Shown here: positions 1 to 8,110 of the stretch, piece by piece
Numbering within the stretch: the stretch's first letter is position 1
Layout: each line of letters starts with the position of its first letter
Assembly: GCF_014838745.1 (NCBI RefSeq)
Contig: NZ_JABUXR010000007.1
Location: 1-64,000 of the forward strand
Direction of reading: 5' to 3'
Length of the DNA stretch: 64,000 nucleotides
Source: Limosilactobacillus urinaemulieris
GTDB taxonomy: Bacteria > Bacillota > Bacilli > Lactobacillales > Lactobacillaceae
Program-made: the position numbers and the translations under genes
The notes under the pieces: model-generated
What the model was told of the DNA's origin: nothing
The model's input: only the letters and a program-made list of their open reading frames with translations
Databases searched by the model: none

Positions 1-145
1 GCTCTAATTCAAATTAATTAAGCGAATTGACTTCGCAAATGTTTTGCTTCAAATCATTATGATTGAAGACCCTACACATTTGATTCGTCGAAACTTTGTT
101 CAGTTTTCAAAGGTCTACCTTAGTCAGTGGTAAGCGCTGACTAAC
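1..145 (-). ncRNA. rRNA operon leader (16S upstream region)
   Basis: Read on the minus strand, this segment carries the conserved Lactobacillus pre-rRNA leader, including a boxA-like antitermination element (CTTTGAAAACTGAAC, complement of 98-112). It lies directly downstream of three tandem promoters, so an rRNA operon should continue leftward beyond position 1. The same leader sequence can also precede 23S in spacers, but the adjacent promoters favour the 5' end of an operon. No mature rRNA is inside the window. Confidence 0.7.
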
Positions 146-151
146 AAATTT

Positions 152-180
152 ATTATATCAGATGCCGTCTTGAATGTCAA
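152..180 (-). promoter_or_regulatory. rrn promoter, proximal
   Basis: Minus strand TTGACA (175-180), 17-bp spacer, TATAAT (152-157). It is a perfect consensus promoter directly upstream of the rRNA leader and the innermost of three tandem promoters. Confidence 0.85.
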
Positions 181-235
181 CAACTATTTTTAACATTTTA
201 ATTAGCTGTTAATCTTTTTAACAAGCAGCTTTTAT

Positions 236-264
236 AATATATCATGTTGTCTCGTTTAAGTCAA
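236..264 (-). promoter_or_regulatory. rrn promoter, middle
   Basis: Minus strand TTGACT (259-264), 17-bp spacer, TATATT (236-241). It is placed 84 bp upstream of the proximal promoter. Confidence 0.75.
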
Positions 265-320
265 CAACTAATTTCAATCAATATTTGATAGAAATCATTG
301 CCTCACAGACAACGTTAATT

Positions 321-349
321 ACTATACCTTGTTCTTAATACTATGTCAA
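321..349 (-). promoter_or_regulatory. rrn promoter, distal
   Basis: Minus strand TTGACA (344-349), 17-bp spacer, TATAGT (321-326). It is 85 bp upstream of the middle promoter, completing an evenly spaced tandem array. The rest of 1-487 holds no gene. Confidence 0.7.
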
Positions 350-487
350 CAGAAATTCTAAAAAATGTTTTACTATCCCGTTTTAGTCATTATTAAGCTT
401 TGGCAAAGCCTTTAAATTGCACTTCACAAAGTTAACGACGGTTGATAAACTTACTAGGTATTGTGAATTTTTAAAAGGAGCTAGTCA

Positions 488-1132
488 ATGATTTCAACAT
501 TAATTGATTTTGTTTTACATATTGATACTCACCTTATTCAGATCGTAAATAATTTTGGTGATTCTACCTACCTGATTCTCTTTGCGATCATCTTTATTGA
601 AACTGGTGCAGTGATTCTTCCATTTCTCCCTGGTGACTCACTACTATTTGCAGCAAGTGCTCTAGCAGCTAACGCACAATATCACCTTAATATTTGGATA
701 TTTGTTTTTGTTTTCCTTGTTGCTTGTCTTCTTGGTGATTCACTAAACTTCTACATTGGTCACCGAATTGGTAAAGGACTGTCTAACCATTCATTGTTTG
801 GGAAGTTAATCGATAAAGATAGTCTTACGAAAGCTGAACAGTTCTTTGAAAAGCACGGAGCCCCGGCAATTATTCTTGCCCGCTACATGCCAATAATTAG
901 AACATTTGCTCCATTTGCAGCAGCTGGTTCTGGATTCCCCTATCGGAAATTTATTCGTTACAGCATCATTGGCTGTCTTTCATGGGTAACTGTTTGCTGT
1001 GCAGCCGGTTACTTTTTTGGCAATCTTCCATTCGTTCAGGAACACTTCTCGGTAATTATTATTGCCATCATTGTTGTTACACTAATACCAGCAGTGGTCA
1101 GCTACCTAAAATCTAAATTTACCGCTAAATAA
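488..1132 (+). CDS. DedA family membrane protein
   Basis: A 214-residue integral membrane protein of the DedA/SNARE-associated family. Several hydrophobic segments are visible, plus family-typical patches: FIETG near residue 36, FLPGDSLL near 47, GDSLNFYIGHRIG near 82 and ILARYMPIIRTFAPFAAG-like sequence near 130. DedA proteins take part in envelope homeostasis, and some members flip undecaprenyl phosphate or phosphatidylethanolamine. The start is set by an AAAAGGAG ribosome-binding site 8 nt upstream. It is divergent from the rRNA operon and overlaps the 3' end of the convergent DUF1461 gene by 27 bp. Confidence 0.92.
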   Translation: MISTLIDFVLHIDTHLIQIVNNFGDSTYLILFAIIFIETGAVILPFLPGDSLLFAASALAANAQYHLNIWIFVFVFLVACLLGDSLNFYIGHRIGKGLSNHSLFGKLIDKDSLTKAEQFFEKHGAPAIILARYMPIIRTFAPFAAAGSGFPYRKFIRYSIIGCLSWVTVCCAAGYFFGNLPFVQEHFSVIIIAIIVVTLIPAVVSYLKSKFTAK

Positions 1133-1732
1133 TTTTTGCCGATTATAAAATCGCAAACAACTAAGAAGCACAATAGTAATTGCCAACCAAATGCCAAATA
1201 GTTTCAAAAAGAAAATCGGCGGCATCCCAATAATGATTGGGTCAGTCTCCGGATTAAAGATCCACTTATTATCACTAAATAATAAGTGATGGAACAAAAT
1301 AAATGTTCTTTCAAAGTCAATTGCTGTTAACCCGCTAATTATTAACAATCCAAGACATAGATAATCAATAAGCGAAACCAACATTACCAGCTGGCTTCGC
1401 TTTTTTTCATGTTTGATTTTGCTAATAACTATTCCCCAACTAGCAAGGCATAGTCCTTCATTAACTATCAAGAAGCACCGTACCATTGAAAAATGCTCGA
1501 TTGCATTATTACTAATTGGTAAATAACGAAAGGTTAATTGATTAACTATTGGGAACTGGAGGTAGGTTAACAGACGACGATAATCACTTATAATTTCTCC
1601 CCAGGTTATCCCGTTAACGGCAAACGGATGCAATAAACTAATCGAAATGTTTGTCGTAATAATTACCGCAATAGAAGCCGCTGCAAGAAAGTATACTAAA
1701 ACCTCCAGGAGGCTCTTAAAGCCTATTTTCAT
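1106..1732 (-). CDS. DUF1461 (TIGR01906) integral membrane protein
   Basis: A 208-residue membrane protein with four or five hydrophobic segments. The FHHLLFSDNKWIFNPETDP stretch (about residues 146-164) is the hallmark of the DUF1461/TIGR01906 family. The function of the family is unknown. It is the last gene of a leftward set with the YutF-like phosphatase, sharing an ATGA start/stop overlap with it. That yutD-yutF-DUF1461 order is typical of lactobacilli and implies translational coupling. Confidence 0.88.
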   Translation of the reverse strand: MKIGFKSLLEVLVYFLAAASIAVIITTNISISLLHPFAVNGITWGEIISDYRRLLTYLQFPIVNQLTFRYLPISNNAIEHFSMVRCFLIVNEGLCLASWGIVISKIKHEKKRSQLVMLVSLIDYLCLGLLIISGLTAIDFERTFILFHHLLFSDNKWIFNPETDPIIIGMPPIFFLKLFGIWLAITIVLLSCLRFYNRQKLFSGKFRF

Positions 1733-2508
1733 CGCTCAACCTGCCAATCATCCAAACTATCAACCTGATGGGTCGGTTGAATGGCTTTCTTACTGACTTC
1801 TGATTTTGTAGATAAGCCTGAATATACTAACAAACTATCAATTCCAAAATTAATTGCCGCTTTAATATCCGTATTGTAGTTATCGCCAACCATCACAACC
1901 TGCTCTTTATTAAGGCCACTTTTTTTCAGTGCCATCGCCATTATAATTCTTTCCGGTTTACCAATCATGATTGGTTGCTTCTGGGTTGCATATTCTACTA
2001 ATTTCACTAAGGAACCTGCTCCAGGAACCATCCCTCGCTGATTTGGCAAATTACTATCCGAGTTGGTTCCAACAAACGTTGCTCCTGCCCGAATTAGTAA
2101 AACGGCAGTTGCCAGCTTGTCATAGGTTACCTTTGAGTCTAATCCCACAACTACATAGTCTGGTGATACATCCGTAATGGTAAAGTGACGATTAATGAGT
2201 GCATTTCGTAGGCCACTTTCACCAACTACGTAAACCCGACGTTTCTCTCCTGCAATTTGATCTAAATAATCAGCAGTCGCGAGAGCAGTTGTATAAACGT
2301 TATCGCTGTTCACATGAATACCGTGGTTAGTAGTTAAGTTATCAGCGACGAATTCTGGTGACCTCGTACTGTTATTGGTTACAAATAGAATTTGCTTACC
2401 TGCCTCTTGAAGACGCTTAATAAATCTTGCCGCAGCCGGGATTCTCTTAGTCCCTTTATACATTGTCCCATCAAGATCGATAAAATATCCCTGATAATTA
2501 TTTTTCAT
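1729..2508 (-). CDS. yutF: HAD-superfamily IIA phosphatase, YutF/NagD-like
   Basis: A 259-residue haloacid dehalogenase-type hydrolase of the TIGR01457 (YutF/NagD) group. Motif I FIDLDGTMYKG (residues 10-20) holds the nucleophile and acid/base aspartates, motif II is FVTNNSTRS, and the C-terminal VMVGDNYNTDI provides the Mg-binding aspartates. It probably dephosphorylates sugar phosphates or nucleotides in the cytoplasm; the substrate cannot be read from sequence. It overlaps yutD by 11 bp and DUF1461 by 4 bp. Confidence 0.9.
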   Translation of the reverse strand: MKNNYQGYFIDLDGTMYKGTKRIPAAARFIKRLQEAGKQILFVTNNSTRSPEFVADNLTTNHGIHVNSDNVYTTALATADYLDQIAGEKRRVYVVGESGLRNALINRHFTITDVSPDYVVVGLDSKVTYDKLATAVLLIRAGATFVGTNSDSNLPNQRGMVPGAGSLVKLVEYATQKQPIMIGKPERIIMAMALKKSGLNKEQVVMVGDNYNTDIKAAINFGIDSLLVYSGLSTKSEVSKKAIQPTHQVDSLDDWQVER

Positions 2509-3049
2509 TTTGATTCCTCTTTACCCGTTGATGGATAATAAATTTTTGTTGGTGATTGCCCACTTTAACCCGTTTTGCTGATTGGTGACGACGCTTCCGT
2601 GGCTCTGGTTGATTAAGTTTCCGGCGTCGCTCCCTAATTGCCGGAGAATGTTCTCTTCGATGCCGCCGATTACGCCGTTTAGGCAGGCGAACATCACAGT
2701 TCCGAACGATAAAGTATGGACAGCCAAAATTACAATCTTCGTACAAGTAGTCTTCAATCGTCTCAACCCCCTGCTCAGGTCGAAATAACGGGTTATCTGG
2801 ATCATAAAAGCCCTTCAAGCGTAACTGATCGTACCCCCAATCACCAACAATATAGTCATACTTATTTAGAATATTACTAAAACGATTAGCTAATTGCTCG
2901 CCATCAAATCCTTCACGATAATTTTTCAATAATTTATATTGATGACCATTGAGGAGAAAATCATTTTCAGATTGTTCCTCGTAATGATATAAATCGACCC
3001 GTTGCTCTTCACGTTGATCGATATACTCCTGAATTTTTGCGCGATTCAT
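2498..3049 (-). CDS. yutD: YutD family protein (DUF1027)
   Basis: A 183-residue YutD-like protein of unknown biochemical role. The N-terminal 115 residues form the conserved domain (YDYIVGDWGYDQLRLKG and CNFGCPYFIVRNC-type signature). The last 60 residues are an extremely basic Arg/Lys/His tail, as in other lactobacilli, suggesting nucleic-acid contact (inference). The start has an upstream GAGGTG. It is the first gene of the yutD-yutF-DUF1461 set. Confidence 0.88.
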   Translation of the reverse strand: MNRAKIQEYIDQREEQRVDLYHYEEQSENDFLLNGHQYKLLKNYREGFDGEQLANRFSNILNKYDYIVGDWGYDQLRLKGFYDPDNPLFRPEQGVETIEDYLYEDCNFGCPYFIVRNCDVRLPKRRNRRHRREHSPAIRERRRKLNQPEPRKRRHQSAKRVKVGNHQQKFIIHQRVKRNQNEK

Positions 3050-3106
3050 TTTTTCACCTCACTTCATTCTAAACTTAAAATTACTAATTATCATAATACC
3101 ACGTTC

Positions 3107-3727
3107 TTAACGACGCTTGGCAAAGTCATCAGTCTTGCCATTAATCAGCTTTTCAATTTGACTAAAGCTAAGCGGTGCGCCAAATGGTACCTTTTCTGGC
3201 AATAAATAATCAAATTCTGGTGAATCAATCCCAACATTAATGTTTTCCTTCGCTGGAACTGCATAATGATGAATATGACCATGAAGATTAATAATTTGTG
3301 GTGCTATTCCCAACATCAATGGGTAATGGGTCAGATAGTATTGGCGATGATCGTATTTCAATAATACGCCAACATCATGAAAAGCGAACTTGGGCTTTCC
3401 GTTAAAAGAGTAGTTGTTTTTAGCCAGAAATTTAAATAACCCTCTGCTATCATGATTTCCTTTGATTAATACCAAATGACCATTTAACGAGTCAAGAATT
3501 TGAAAAACCTTTTCATATGCTTTGACCTGAGGCTTAGCAAAATAAACCGCAATATCGCCAAGATGATAAACAATATCGTTCTCGCCAACTCGTTCATTCC
3601 AGTTTTTAATAATCGATTGATCCATTTGATCAACCGTCAGAAAAGGTCGTGGTGCGAAATCATCAATTCCTAATAAATGCTCATCTAAGAAGTGAGTATC
3701 AGCCGTAACAAATTGCATTCTCTTCAC
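3107..3727 (-). CDS. Metallophosphoesterase
   Basis: A 206-residue calcineurin-type phosphoesterase. Metal-binding motifs appear in order: TADTHFLDEH near the N-terminus, HLGDIA, KGNHDS, THYPL and HGHIHHY. Proteins of this size class cleave phosphodiesters or phosphomonoesters with a dinuclear metal centre; the natural substrate is unknown. It lies between ackA and yutD, separated from ackA by a terminator, so it has its own transcription start. Confidence 0.88.
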   Translation of the reverse strand: MKRMQFVTADTHFLDEHLLGIDDFAPRPFLTVDQMDQSIIKNWNERVGENDIVYHLGDIAVYFAKPQVKAYEKVFQILDSLNGHLVLIKGNHDSRGLFKFLAKNNYSFNGKPKFAFHDVGVLLKYDHRQYYLTHYPLMLGIAPQIINLHGHIHHYAVPAKENINVGIDSPEFDYLLPEKVPFGAPLSFSQIEKLINGKTDDFAKRR

Positions 3728-3752
3728 CCCTTATTCAAATTTAAATAAAAAT

Positions 3753-3795
3753 AAACCGATAGTCGGGGTTAAAGCTTCCCAAACTATCGGTTTTT
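3753..3795 (-). terminator. Rho-independent terminator of ackA
   Basis: Inverted repeat AAACCGATAGT / ACTATCGGTTT with a T-run on the minus-strand side, starting 9 bp after the ackA stop codon. Confidence 0.85.
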
Positions 3796-3803
3796 ATAAT
3801 AAA

Positions 3804-5003
3804 TTACTTGCTTTGCTTCTTCAAGCGTTCAATATCACGGACAATCATTAATTCTTCGTTAGTTGGAATTAGTAACGTCTTAATCTTAGCGTCCGGCGTC
3901 GAAAGATCCCGTTCAACACCATGACAATTATTCTTTTCTTGATCAATCTTGATTCCGAAGTATGCAAGCTTATCGGTAACCATCTTCCGAATTGGAACAC
4001 TATTTTCACCAACACCGGCAGTGAAGACAATAGCATCTGCTCCACCCATTTCTGCAATGTAGGCACCGACATAACGAACAATCCGGTTTACATAAATATC
4101 AATGGTCAATTGAGCACGCTTATCACCCTTATCAGCTGCAGCAAGAATATCACGCATATCTGGAGAAATACCGGAAATTCCTTTAACCCCAGATTCATGG
4201 TTCAAAATATCAATCATTTCTGGTGCGGTCTTCCCCAACTTTTCTTGCATAAATTCAACCAAGGAAGGATCCACACCACCTGAACGGGTTGCCATTGTAA
4301 TTCCCGCTAACGGTGAAAAGCCCATAGAAGTATCGTATGACTTGCCATCCTTAACAGCAGTAATTGAAGAACCTGCACCAATATGCATCGTAATCAACTT
4401 CAGATCCTCAAGTGGCTTGCCAAGCATTTCAGCAGCCCGTCCAGCAACGTAACGGTGACTAGTACCGTGAGCACCATACTTCCGTGCCCCATACTTTTCG
4501 TACCATTCATAAGGAACACTATAAAGAGTATTCTTCTTTGGCATATTTACGTGGAATGAAGTATCAAATACGGCAACTGCAAATGCATTTGGCAGTACCT
4601 TGCGAAATTCTTTAATTCCCACTAATTCAGCAGGATTATGTAATGGAGCATACTCAACTAAACTATCAATCTTGGCAATTACATCATCAGTGATTACTGC
4701 AGAATCTTTGAAGTATTCACCACCGGCAACAACCCGGTGACCAACAGCAGTAATCTCATCATAACTCTTAACAATCTTGAGACTGATCAATTGATCCAAT
4801 AGATACTTGACAGCGGTACCGTGATCGGCAAAGGCTCGTTCTTCTTCATGCTTTTGACCATCACCATACTTAATTTTAGCATGTCCCATCTTTTCACCAA
4901 TTCGTTCAATTGTTCCTTCAGAAACAACATTCTCACTTGGCATATCAAATAGCTTAAACTTTAGCGTTGAACTTCCGGCATTAACTGCAATTGTCTTTGA
5001 CAT
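3804..5003 (-). CDS. ackA: Acetate kinase
   Basis: A 399-residue acetate kinase, full family length. It interconverts acetyl phosphate + ADP and acetate + ATP, in heterofermenters the ATP-yielding end of the phosphoketolase route. Signatures: N-terminal VNAGSSTLKFKLF (ACETATE_KINASE_1), MHIGAGSSITA mid-protein, the catalytic-site region SMGFSPLAGITMATRSGGVDP and C-terminal FTAGVGENS. It sits 14 bp after the ytxK-like methyltransferase gene, the order seen in Bacillus and many lactobacilli, and ends in a strong terminator. Confidence 0.97.
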   Translation of the reverse strand: MSKTIAVNAGSSTLKFKLFDMPSENVVSEGTIERIGEKMGHAKIKYGDGQKHEEERAFADHGTAVKYLLDQLISLKIVKSYDEITAVGHRVVAGGEYFKDSAVITDDVIAKIDSLVEYAPLHNPAELVGIKEFRKVLPNAFAVAVFDTSFHVNMPKKNTLYSVPYEWYEKYGARKYGAHGTSHRYVAGRAAEMLGKPLEDLKLITMHIGAGSSITAVKDGKSYDTSMGFSPLAGITMATRSGGVDPSLVEFMQEKLGKTAPEMIDILNHESGVKGISGISPDMRDILAAADKGDKRAQLTIDIYVNRIVRYVGAYIAEMGGADAIVFTAGVGENSVPIRKMVTDKLAYFGIKIDQEKNNCHGVERDLSTPDAKIKTLLIPTNEELMIVRDIERLKKQSK

Positions 5004-5017
5004 ATGATAACGCCCCT

Positions 5018-6031
5018 TTATTTTTTAATATTTGTTGCAACCCAATCATTAATTTCCTGCATAAAACGAGCAAAGTTTTTTTGATCCTTAAATGACGGAA
5101 ATTCACCAAGGAGAACTTTAGCGGCTTGTTTACCGTTTCCTCCATGACGCTGCAATAGTAAAATCGCCTTTTGTGCAGCTGGGTTAGCAAATAATTCACC
5201 TGGCAAATTGACGAATCCTTGAAGATAGGCAACTGAATGAATCCACTTAACAAATCCCTCCGTTTCCTTCGTTTGAAATAAACTACTTGGAACAAGAAAA
5301 ACGCCAAAACTACCTGGTTTTAAATAATTCATCGATTGTTCAATTAACAGGTGGTGGATATACGAATGCCCATCTTTTGCACGTGTTTGATAGTCCTTAG
5401 TATTATTATCAAGCGGGTAATAACCTATTGGCAAATCACTAACTGCTAAATCACACTGTGGAATATCCAAGGCACCAACAGAATCTTGATGGAATAAATC
5501 CACATTAGCATGCTGCAACGCAACATTCACACTAGCAACACTAAGCATCGAATCATCATTGTCAATCCCAAAGCCTTTAATGTTATCATGTTCGTCTTTA
5601 TCAAGCTGGTTAATGACAGTCGTTAATAAATTAGCTGTCCCAACTGCGGGATCAAAAATTGTTTCAAGCCTTGTGTTTTGAGTTACCTTTTCAATCAAGA
5701 ATGCCATCAAAAGGCCAATCGTGTCTGGCGTCATTTGGTGGTTTGCTTGGATTGCATCTTTTCGAATAACTTTCAAAAAGCTTAACTGAATTAATTGACG
5801 AATTGCCTCTGCTTTAACATTTTTAAGATCTAGTTGCTGGTAGATCTTTTTCAGTTTCTCTTGAGTCTCTTTATCAGGAACGCCATCCTCTACCCGAACA
5901 GTATTGTCATCAATAATATTCTCCGCATTCTCTAGCATTGCGTCTAAATAGGAACAATTTAATGCAGACTGTAAAAGCATCGTTCCTTGATCAAATAACT
6001 CAAATAATTTTTGAACTGATTGCTGTGACAG
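5018..6031 (-). CDS. YtxK-like class I SAM-dependent methyltransferase
   Basis: An N6-adenine-type DNA methylase fold protein. The SAM-binding motif DPAVGTANLL lies near residue 130 and the NPPY-like site reads SDLPIGYYP. This YtxK-like family travels with ackA and the comG operon; its role is unsettled. The first ATG is at 5980, but the only good ribosome-binding site (GGAGGTGA, 6041-6045 region) lies 9 nt before an in-frame CTG at 6031. The extra 17 residues (LSQQSVQKLFELFDQGT) fit the family N-terminus, so a CTG start is preferred. No ATG, GTG or TTG lies in between. Confidence 0.85.
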   Translation of the reverse strand: MSQQSVQKLFELFDQGTMLLQSALNCSYLDAMLENAENIIDDNTVRVEDGVPDKETQEKLKKIYQQLDLKNVKAEAIRQLIQLSFLKVIRKDAIQANHQMTPDTIGLLMAFLIEKVTQNTRLETIFDPAVGTANLLTTVINQLDKDEHDNIKGFGIDNDDSMLSVASVNVALQHANVDLFHQDSVGALDIPQCDLAVSDLPIGYYPLDNNTKDYQTRAKDGHSYIHHLLIEQSMNYLKPGSFGVFLVPSSLFQTKETEGFVKWIHSVAYLQGFVNLPGELFANPAAQKAILLLQRHGGNGKQAAKVLLGEFPSFKDQKNFARFMQEINDWVATNIKK

Positions 6032-6145
6032 TGCAGGTCACCTCCATTACATTACAATCATCTTTAAGTTTAACGATTCTGTCTATTAAATTCAAGGTAA
6101 CGCTTTACTAACGAACATTATTTAACTATTTAACCTAAAATAGGC

Positions 6146-6370
6146 CTATTTGTTCCTGAAATTGTGAACTTTTTCCTTTGTATAATCATCTGCTCTACTT
6201 AAGTTTTCTCTAATTTGATACTGTAGTTTTAACATTAATTCACGATTAACTGTTAATTGCTGTTTTTGATACTGAAATTCAAACACTACCACTCCAGTTG
6301 AAAACATCAATAAAATTAGACTAATTAATATTGCATAACCTGCCCTCATTTTGACGGTTTGTTTTTTCAT
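6146..6370 (-). CDS. comGG: ComGG-like competence pilus protein
   Basis: A 74-residue protein with one N-terminal transmembrane helix (residues 10-32) and a short polar tail. It is the last gene of the comG operon and overlaps comGF by 50 bp. ComGG is a minor pseudopilin of the DNA-uptake pilus and is poorly conserved, so the name rests mainly on position, size and topology. Confidence 0.65.
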   Translation of the reverse strand: MKKQTVKMRAGYAILISLILLMFSTGVVVFEFQYQKQQLTVNRELMLKLQYQIRENLSRADDYTKEKVHNFRNK

Positions 6371-6791
6371 AGAATTTCACTACTCCTAATATTGTTTGTC
6401 CATTTTTGCATTGTGCTTTTACTGCAACTCGTGAACCAGCTAACTCACTAAACATTACTGACCCCGGTTTTATATCATCGAAAAGGAGTAAATAGCCACC
6501 ATGGTTTTCACGACTCAGGTATAACCGATCTGTTGCGTGTAATTCATAAGTTAATCCAGAATACCGGCTTGTTAACCATAATTTTTGTCGTTCAACTCGA
6601 GTAAGCATAAATTGATGATCAGCAGATTCCAACTCAGTTAAGCAAACATACCAGTCAAGAGGCTGAGCACTCGACTTAACAGTAGTCGATTTAATAACCC
6701 TTATCTGAAGTGAGACCAGGGTAGTAATCAGCGCCATAATAATCAATGCAATTAAGCATTCTAATAGAGTAAAGCCCTTTTCCCTTATCAT
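6321..6791 (-). CDS. comGF: ComGF competence pseudopilin
   Basis: A 156-residue protein starting with a type IV prepilin signal: basic residues, then G-FTLLECLIALI, with peptidase cleavage expected after the glycine and methylation at Phe. The hydrophobic helix is followed by a beta-rich domain, as in ComGF. It is a minor pilin of the transformation pilus. It overlaps comGE by 4 bp and comGG by 50 bp, so translation is coupled. Confidence 0.85.
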   Translation of the reverse strand: MIREKGFTLLECLIALIIMALITTLVSLQIRVIKSTTVKSSAQPLDWYVCLTELESADHQFMLTRVERQKLWLTSRYSGLTYELHATDRLYLSRENHGGYLLLFDDIKPGSVMFSELAGSRVAVKAQCKNGQTILGVVKFYEKTNRQNEGRLCNIN

Positions 6792-7078
6792 TTTCTGACC
6801 TCTAGAATTGTTTGATCACCAAGAGATACTATTACCTTCTTTTCAGAAGCAACCGCACTAAGCTCATCACGTCTTATATAAGCCGGCCGGTGAGTTGTTA
6901 TTAATTCATCAGTAGCCTCCTTCGCAATTCTATATGCTGCTAAATTAATGCATTGTTTTTTAGATTGGTACACCAGACACTGATGACAAATTAAGGTAAA
7001 CGTGATCCCTAAGGAAACAATCATTAACGCAATTAAACTGTCTGCTAAGATAAATGCATGCTGCCTATTTTTCCTCAA
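6788..7078 (-). CDS. comGE: ComGE-like competence pseudopilin
   Basis: A 96-residue protein with an N-terminal hydrophobic helix (about residues 8-30, AFILADSLIALMIVSLGIT) of the pseudopilin kind and a short C-terminal domain. The assignment to ComGE follows from its place between ComGD and ComGF and the overlapping start and stop codons. Confidence 0.75.
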   Translation of the reverse strand: MRKNRQHAFILADSLIALMIVSLGITFTLICHQCLVYQSKKQCINLAAYRIAKEATDELITTHRPAYIRRDELSAVASEKKVIVSLGDQTILEVRK

Positions 7079-7496
7079 TCCGATACCCTCCCCAAGCCAA
7101 CTGGATTCGCATTAAGTATGTCCGTCCATTAATTGATGATTGAAACTCCTGCGTTCGTGGCTTAGTATAGCCATTTTCGTGCATTTTAAAGTCAGCAAAT
7201 TTTCTAACAAGGATGGTTTCCGGTATATCTAGCTTATCTTTAACCAGCTTTCGTTGTTCGCGCCAATCAAATTCTATTTGATAATTTACAGGGTCAAAAG
7301 TCACCATCGTTTCAGTATGTTTTGTTTTTGAGCGAACCTGGGCCGCTTGCCATGATTGACGAAAATCATTCCAAAATTCGTGTTCCGCTACAACTTGTCG
7401 ACTACGCATTAAGTTAGGGAAAGAAAAGGTGATAATTACAACGGTTAATATCAAAACAATAATTGTTTCAAGCATGGTAAAAGCTTCTTTTTTCAC
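7065..7496 (-). CDS. comGD: ComGD competence pseudopilin
   Basis: A 143-residue type IV pseudopilin. The prepilin motif A-FTMLETIIVLIL begins at residue 6 and is followed by the usual helix and a soluble domain. It starts with GTG overlapping the comGC stop codon (GTGA). It should form part of the DNA-uptake pseudopilus, but the major pilin gene beside it is broken, so this operon is probably not functional for transformation. Confidence 0.85.
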   Translation of the reverse strand: MKKEAFTMLETIIVLILTVVIITFSFPNLMRSRQVVAEHEFWNDFRQSWQAAQVRSKTKHTETMVTFDPVNYQIEFDWREQRKLVKDKLDIPETILVRKFADFKMHENGYTKPRTQEFQSSINGRTYLMRIQLAWGGYRIEEK

Positions 7497-7777
7497 CGCT
7501 TAATAACCTTTCCGTCCACAATTACAATGTGTTGCTCGTGAGCTTTCTTTACTTGGGCAGCTGTTAAGTATCTGGCATCTCTTAATTCTTCTAAACTGAC
7601 ATTCTCATTGCCCCCCCATCATTTGCGTACTCATCAACTTGGGTTTGCACAACTGAAACCATTGCATCGCGGTGAATCCTTTTTGCGCTTTTTCGCTGGG
7701 GCCGTTAAATTAGGTAAAACGATCAAAATTAACAAACTAATAATAAAAAGGACAATTGACATTTCAATAACGTTCTC
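7493..7777 (-). pseudogene. comGC: comGC remnant (major competence pseudopilin)
   Basis: Three reading-frame pieces together spell a ComGC: IEMSIVLFIISLLILIVLPN, then AQRKSAKRIHRDAMVSVVQ and QTQVDEYAND, then NENVSLEELRDARYLTAA to VIDGKV-like C-terminus ending in KR. The frame breaks at the G4 run 7698-7701 (one base too many) and at the C7 run 7611-7617 (one too few or two too many). The 5' part with the start codon, ribosome-binding site and prepilin cleavage site is missing, and comGA and comGB are not found upstream. The C-terminus overlaps the comGD start as in an intact operon. Confidence 0.8.
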
Positions 7778-7834
7778 TAAAACTATTCAAAAATAATTTT
7801 CTACATTAAATTAGGATTGTAAAATACAAAATAA

Positions 7835-7860
7835 CCCGACACCTCAGAAGAAGTGCCGGG
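7835..7860 (-). terminator. Terminator-like hairpin at the prophage left junction
   Basis: CCCGACAC / GTGCCGGG stem with one mismatch; T-rich sequence follows on the minus strand only. The 7778-8054 interval has no gene. A weak minus-strand promoter-like TATACT (7893-7898) lies upstream of the hairpin. This interval should contain the prophage left end, but no att repeat was recognised. Confidence 0.55.
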
Positions 7861-8054
7861 CTATTTGGTCCACTCAAACTTAACTTGTAATCAGTATAGC
7901 ATATTATTGTCAGTACAATTTAACTTAAGTAAGGATGTTAACCTTTTGCCTTTTTGGGTAAAAAACGTAAAGTTTAGATTAACTCTTGATATATAGACAT
8001 TCCTACATCAAAGTAACTAAACTACAATATTTCTTGCATCTTGCAACCAACGCA

Positions 8055-8099
8055 AAAAATCCCCAGCGACTATTGCAGATTTTGCAACAGTCGCTGGGG
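8055..8099 (-). terminator. Terminator of the prophage lysis cassette
   Basis: Perfect 11-bp stem CCCCAGCGACT / AGTCGCTGGGG followed on the minus strand by T6, 12 bp past the lysin stop codon. It marks the end of the late operon. Confidence 0.9.
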
Positions 8100-8110
8100 A
8101 TTGACTAGTT

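Noticed and set aside
2521-2805. 94-codon ORF inside yutD
   Set aside because: An alternative frame of the conserved yutD-like gene with no ribosome-binding site.
8061-8075. CCCCAGCG motif as a copy of the tRNA-Leu end (attL)
   Set aside because: It is one arm of the lysin terminator, and identity with the tRNA stops after a few bases.
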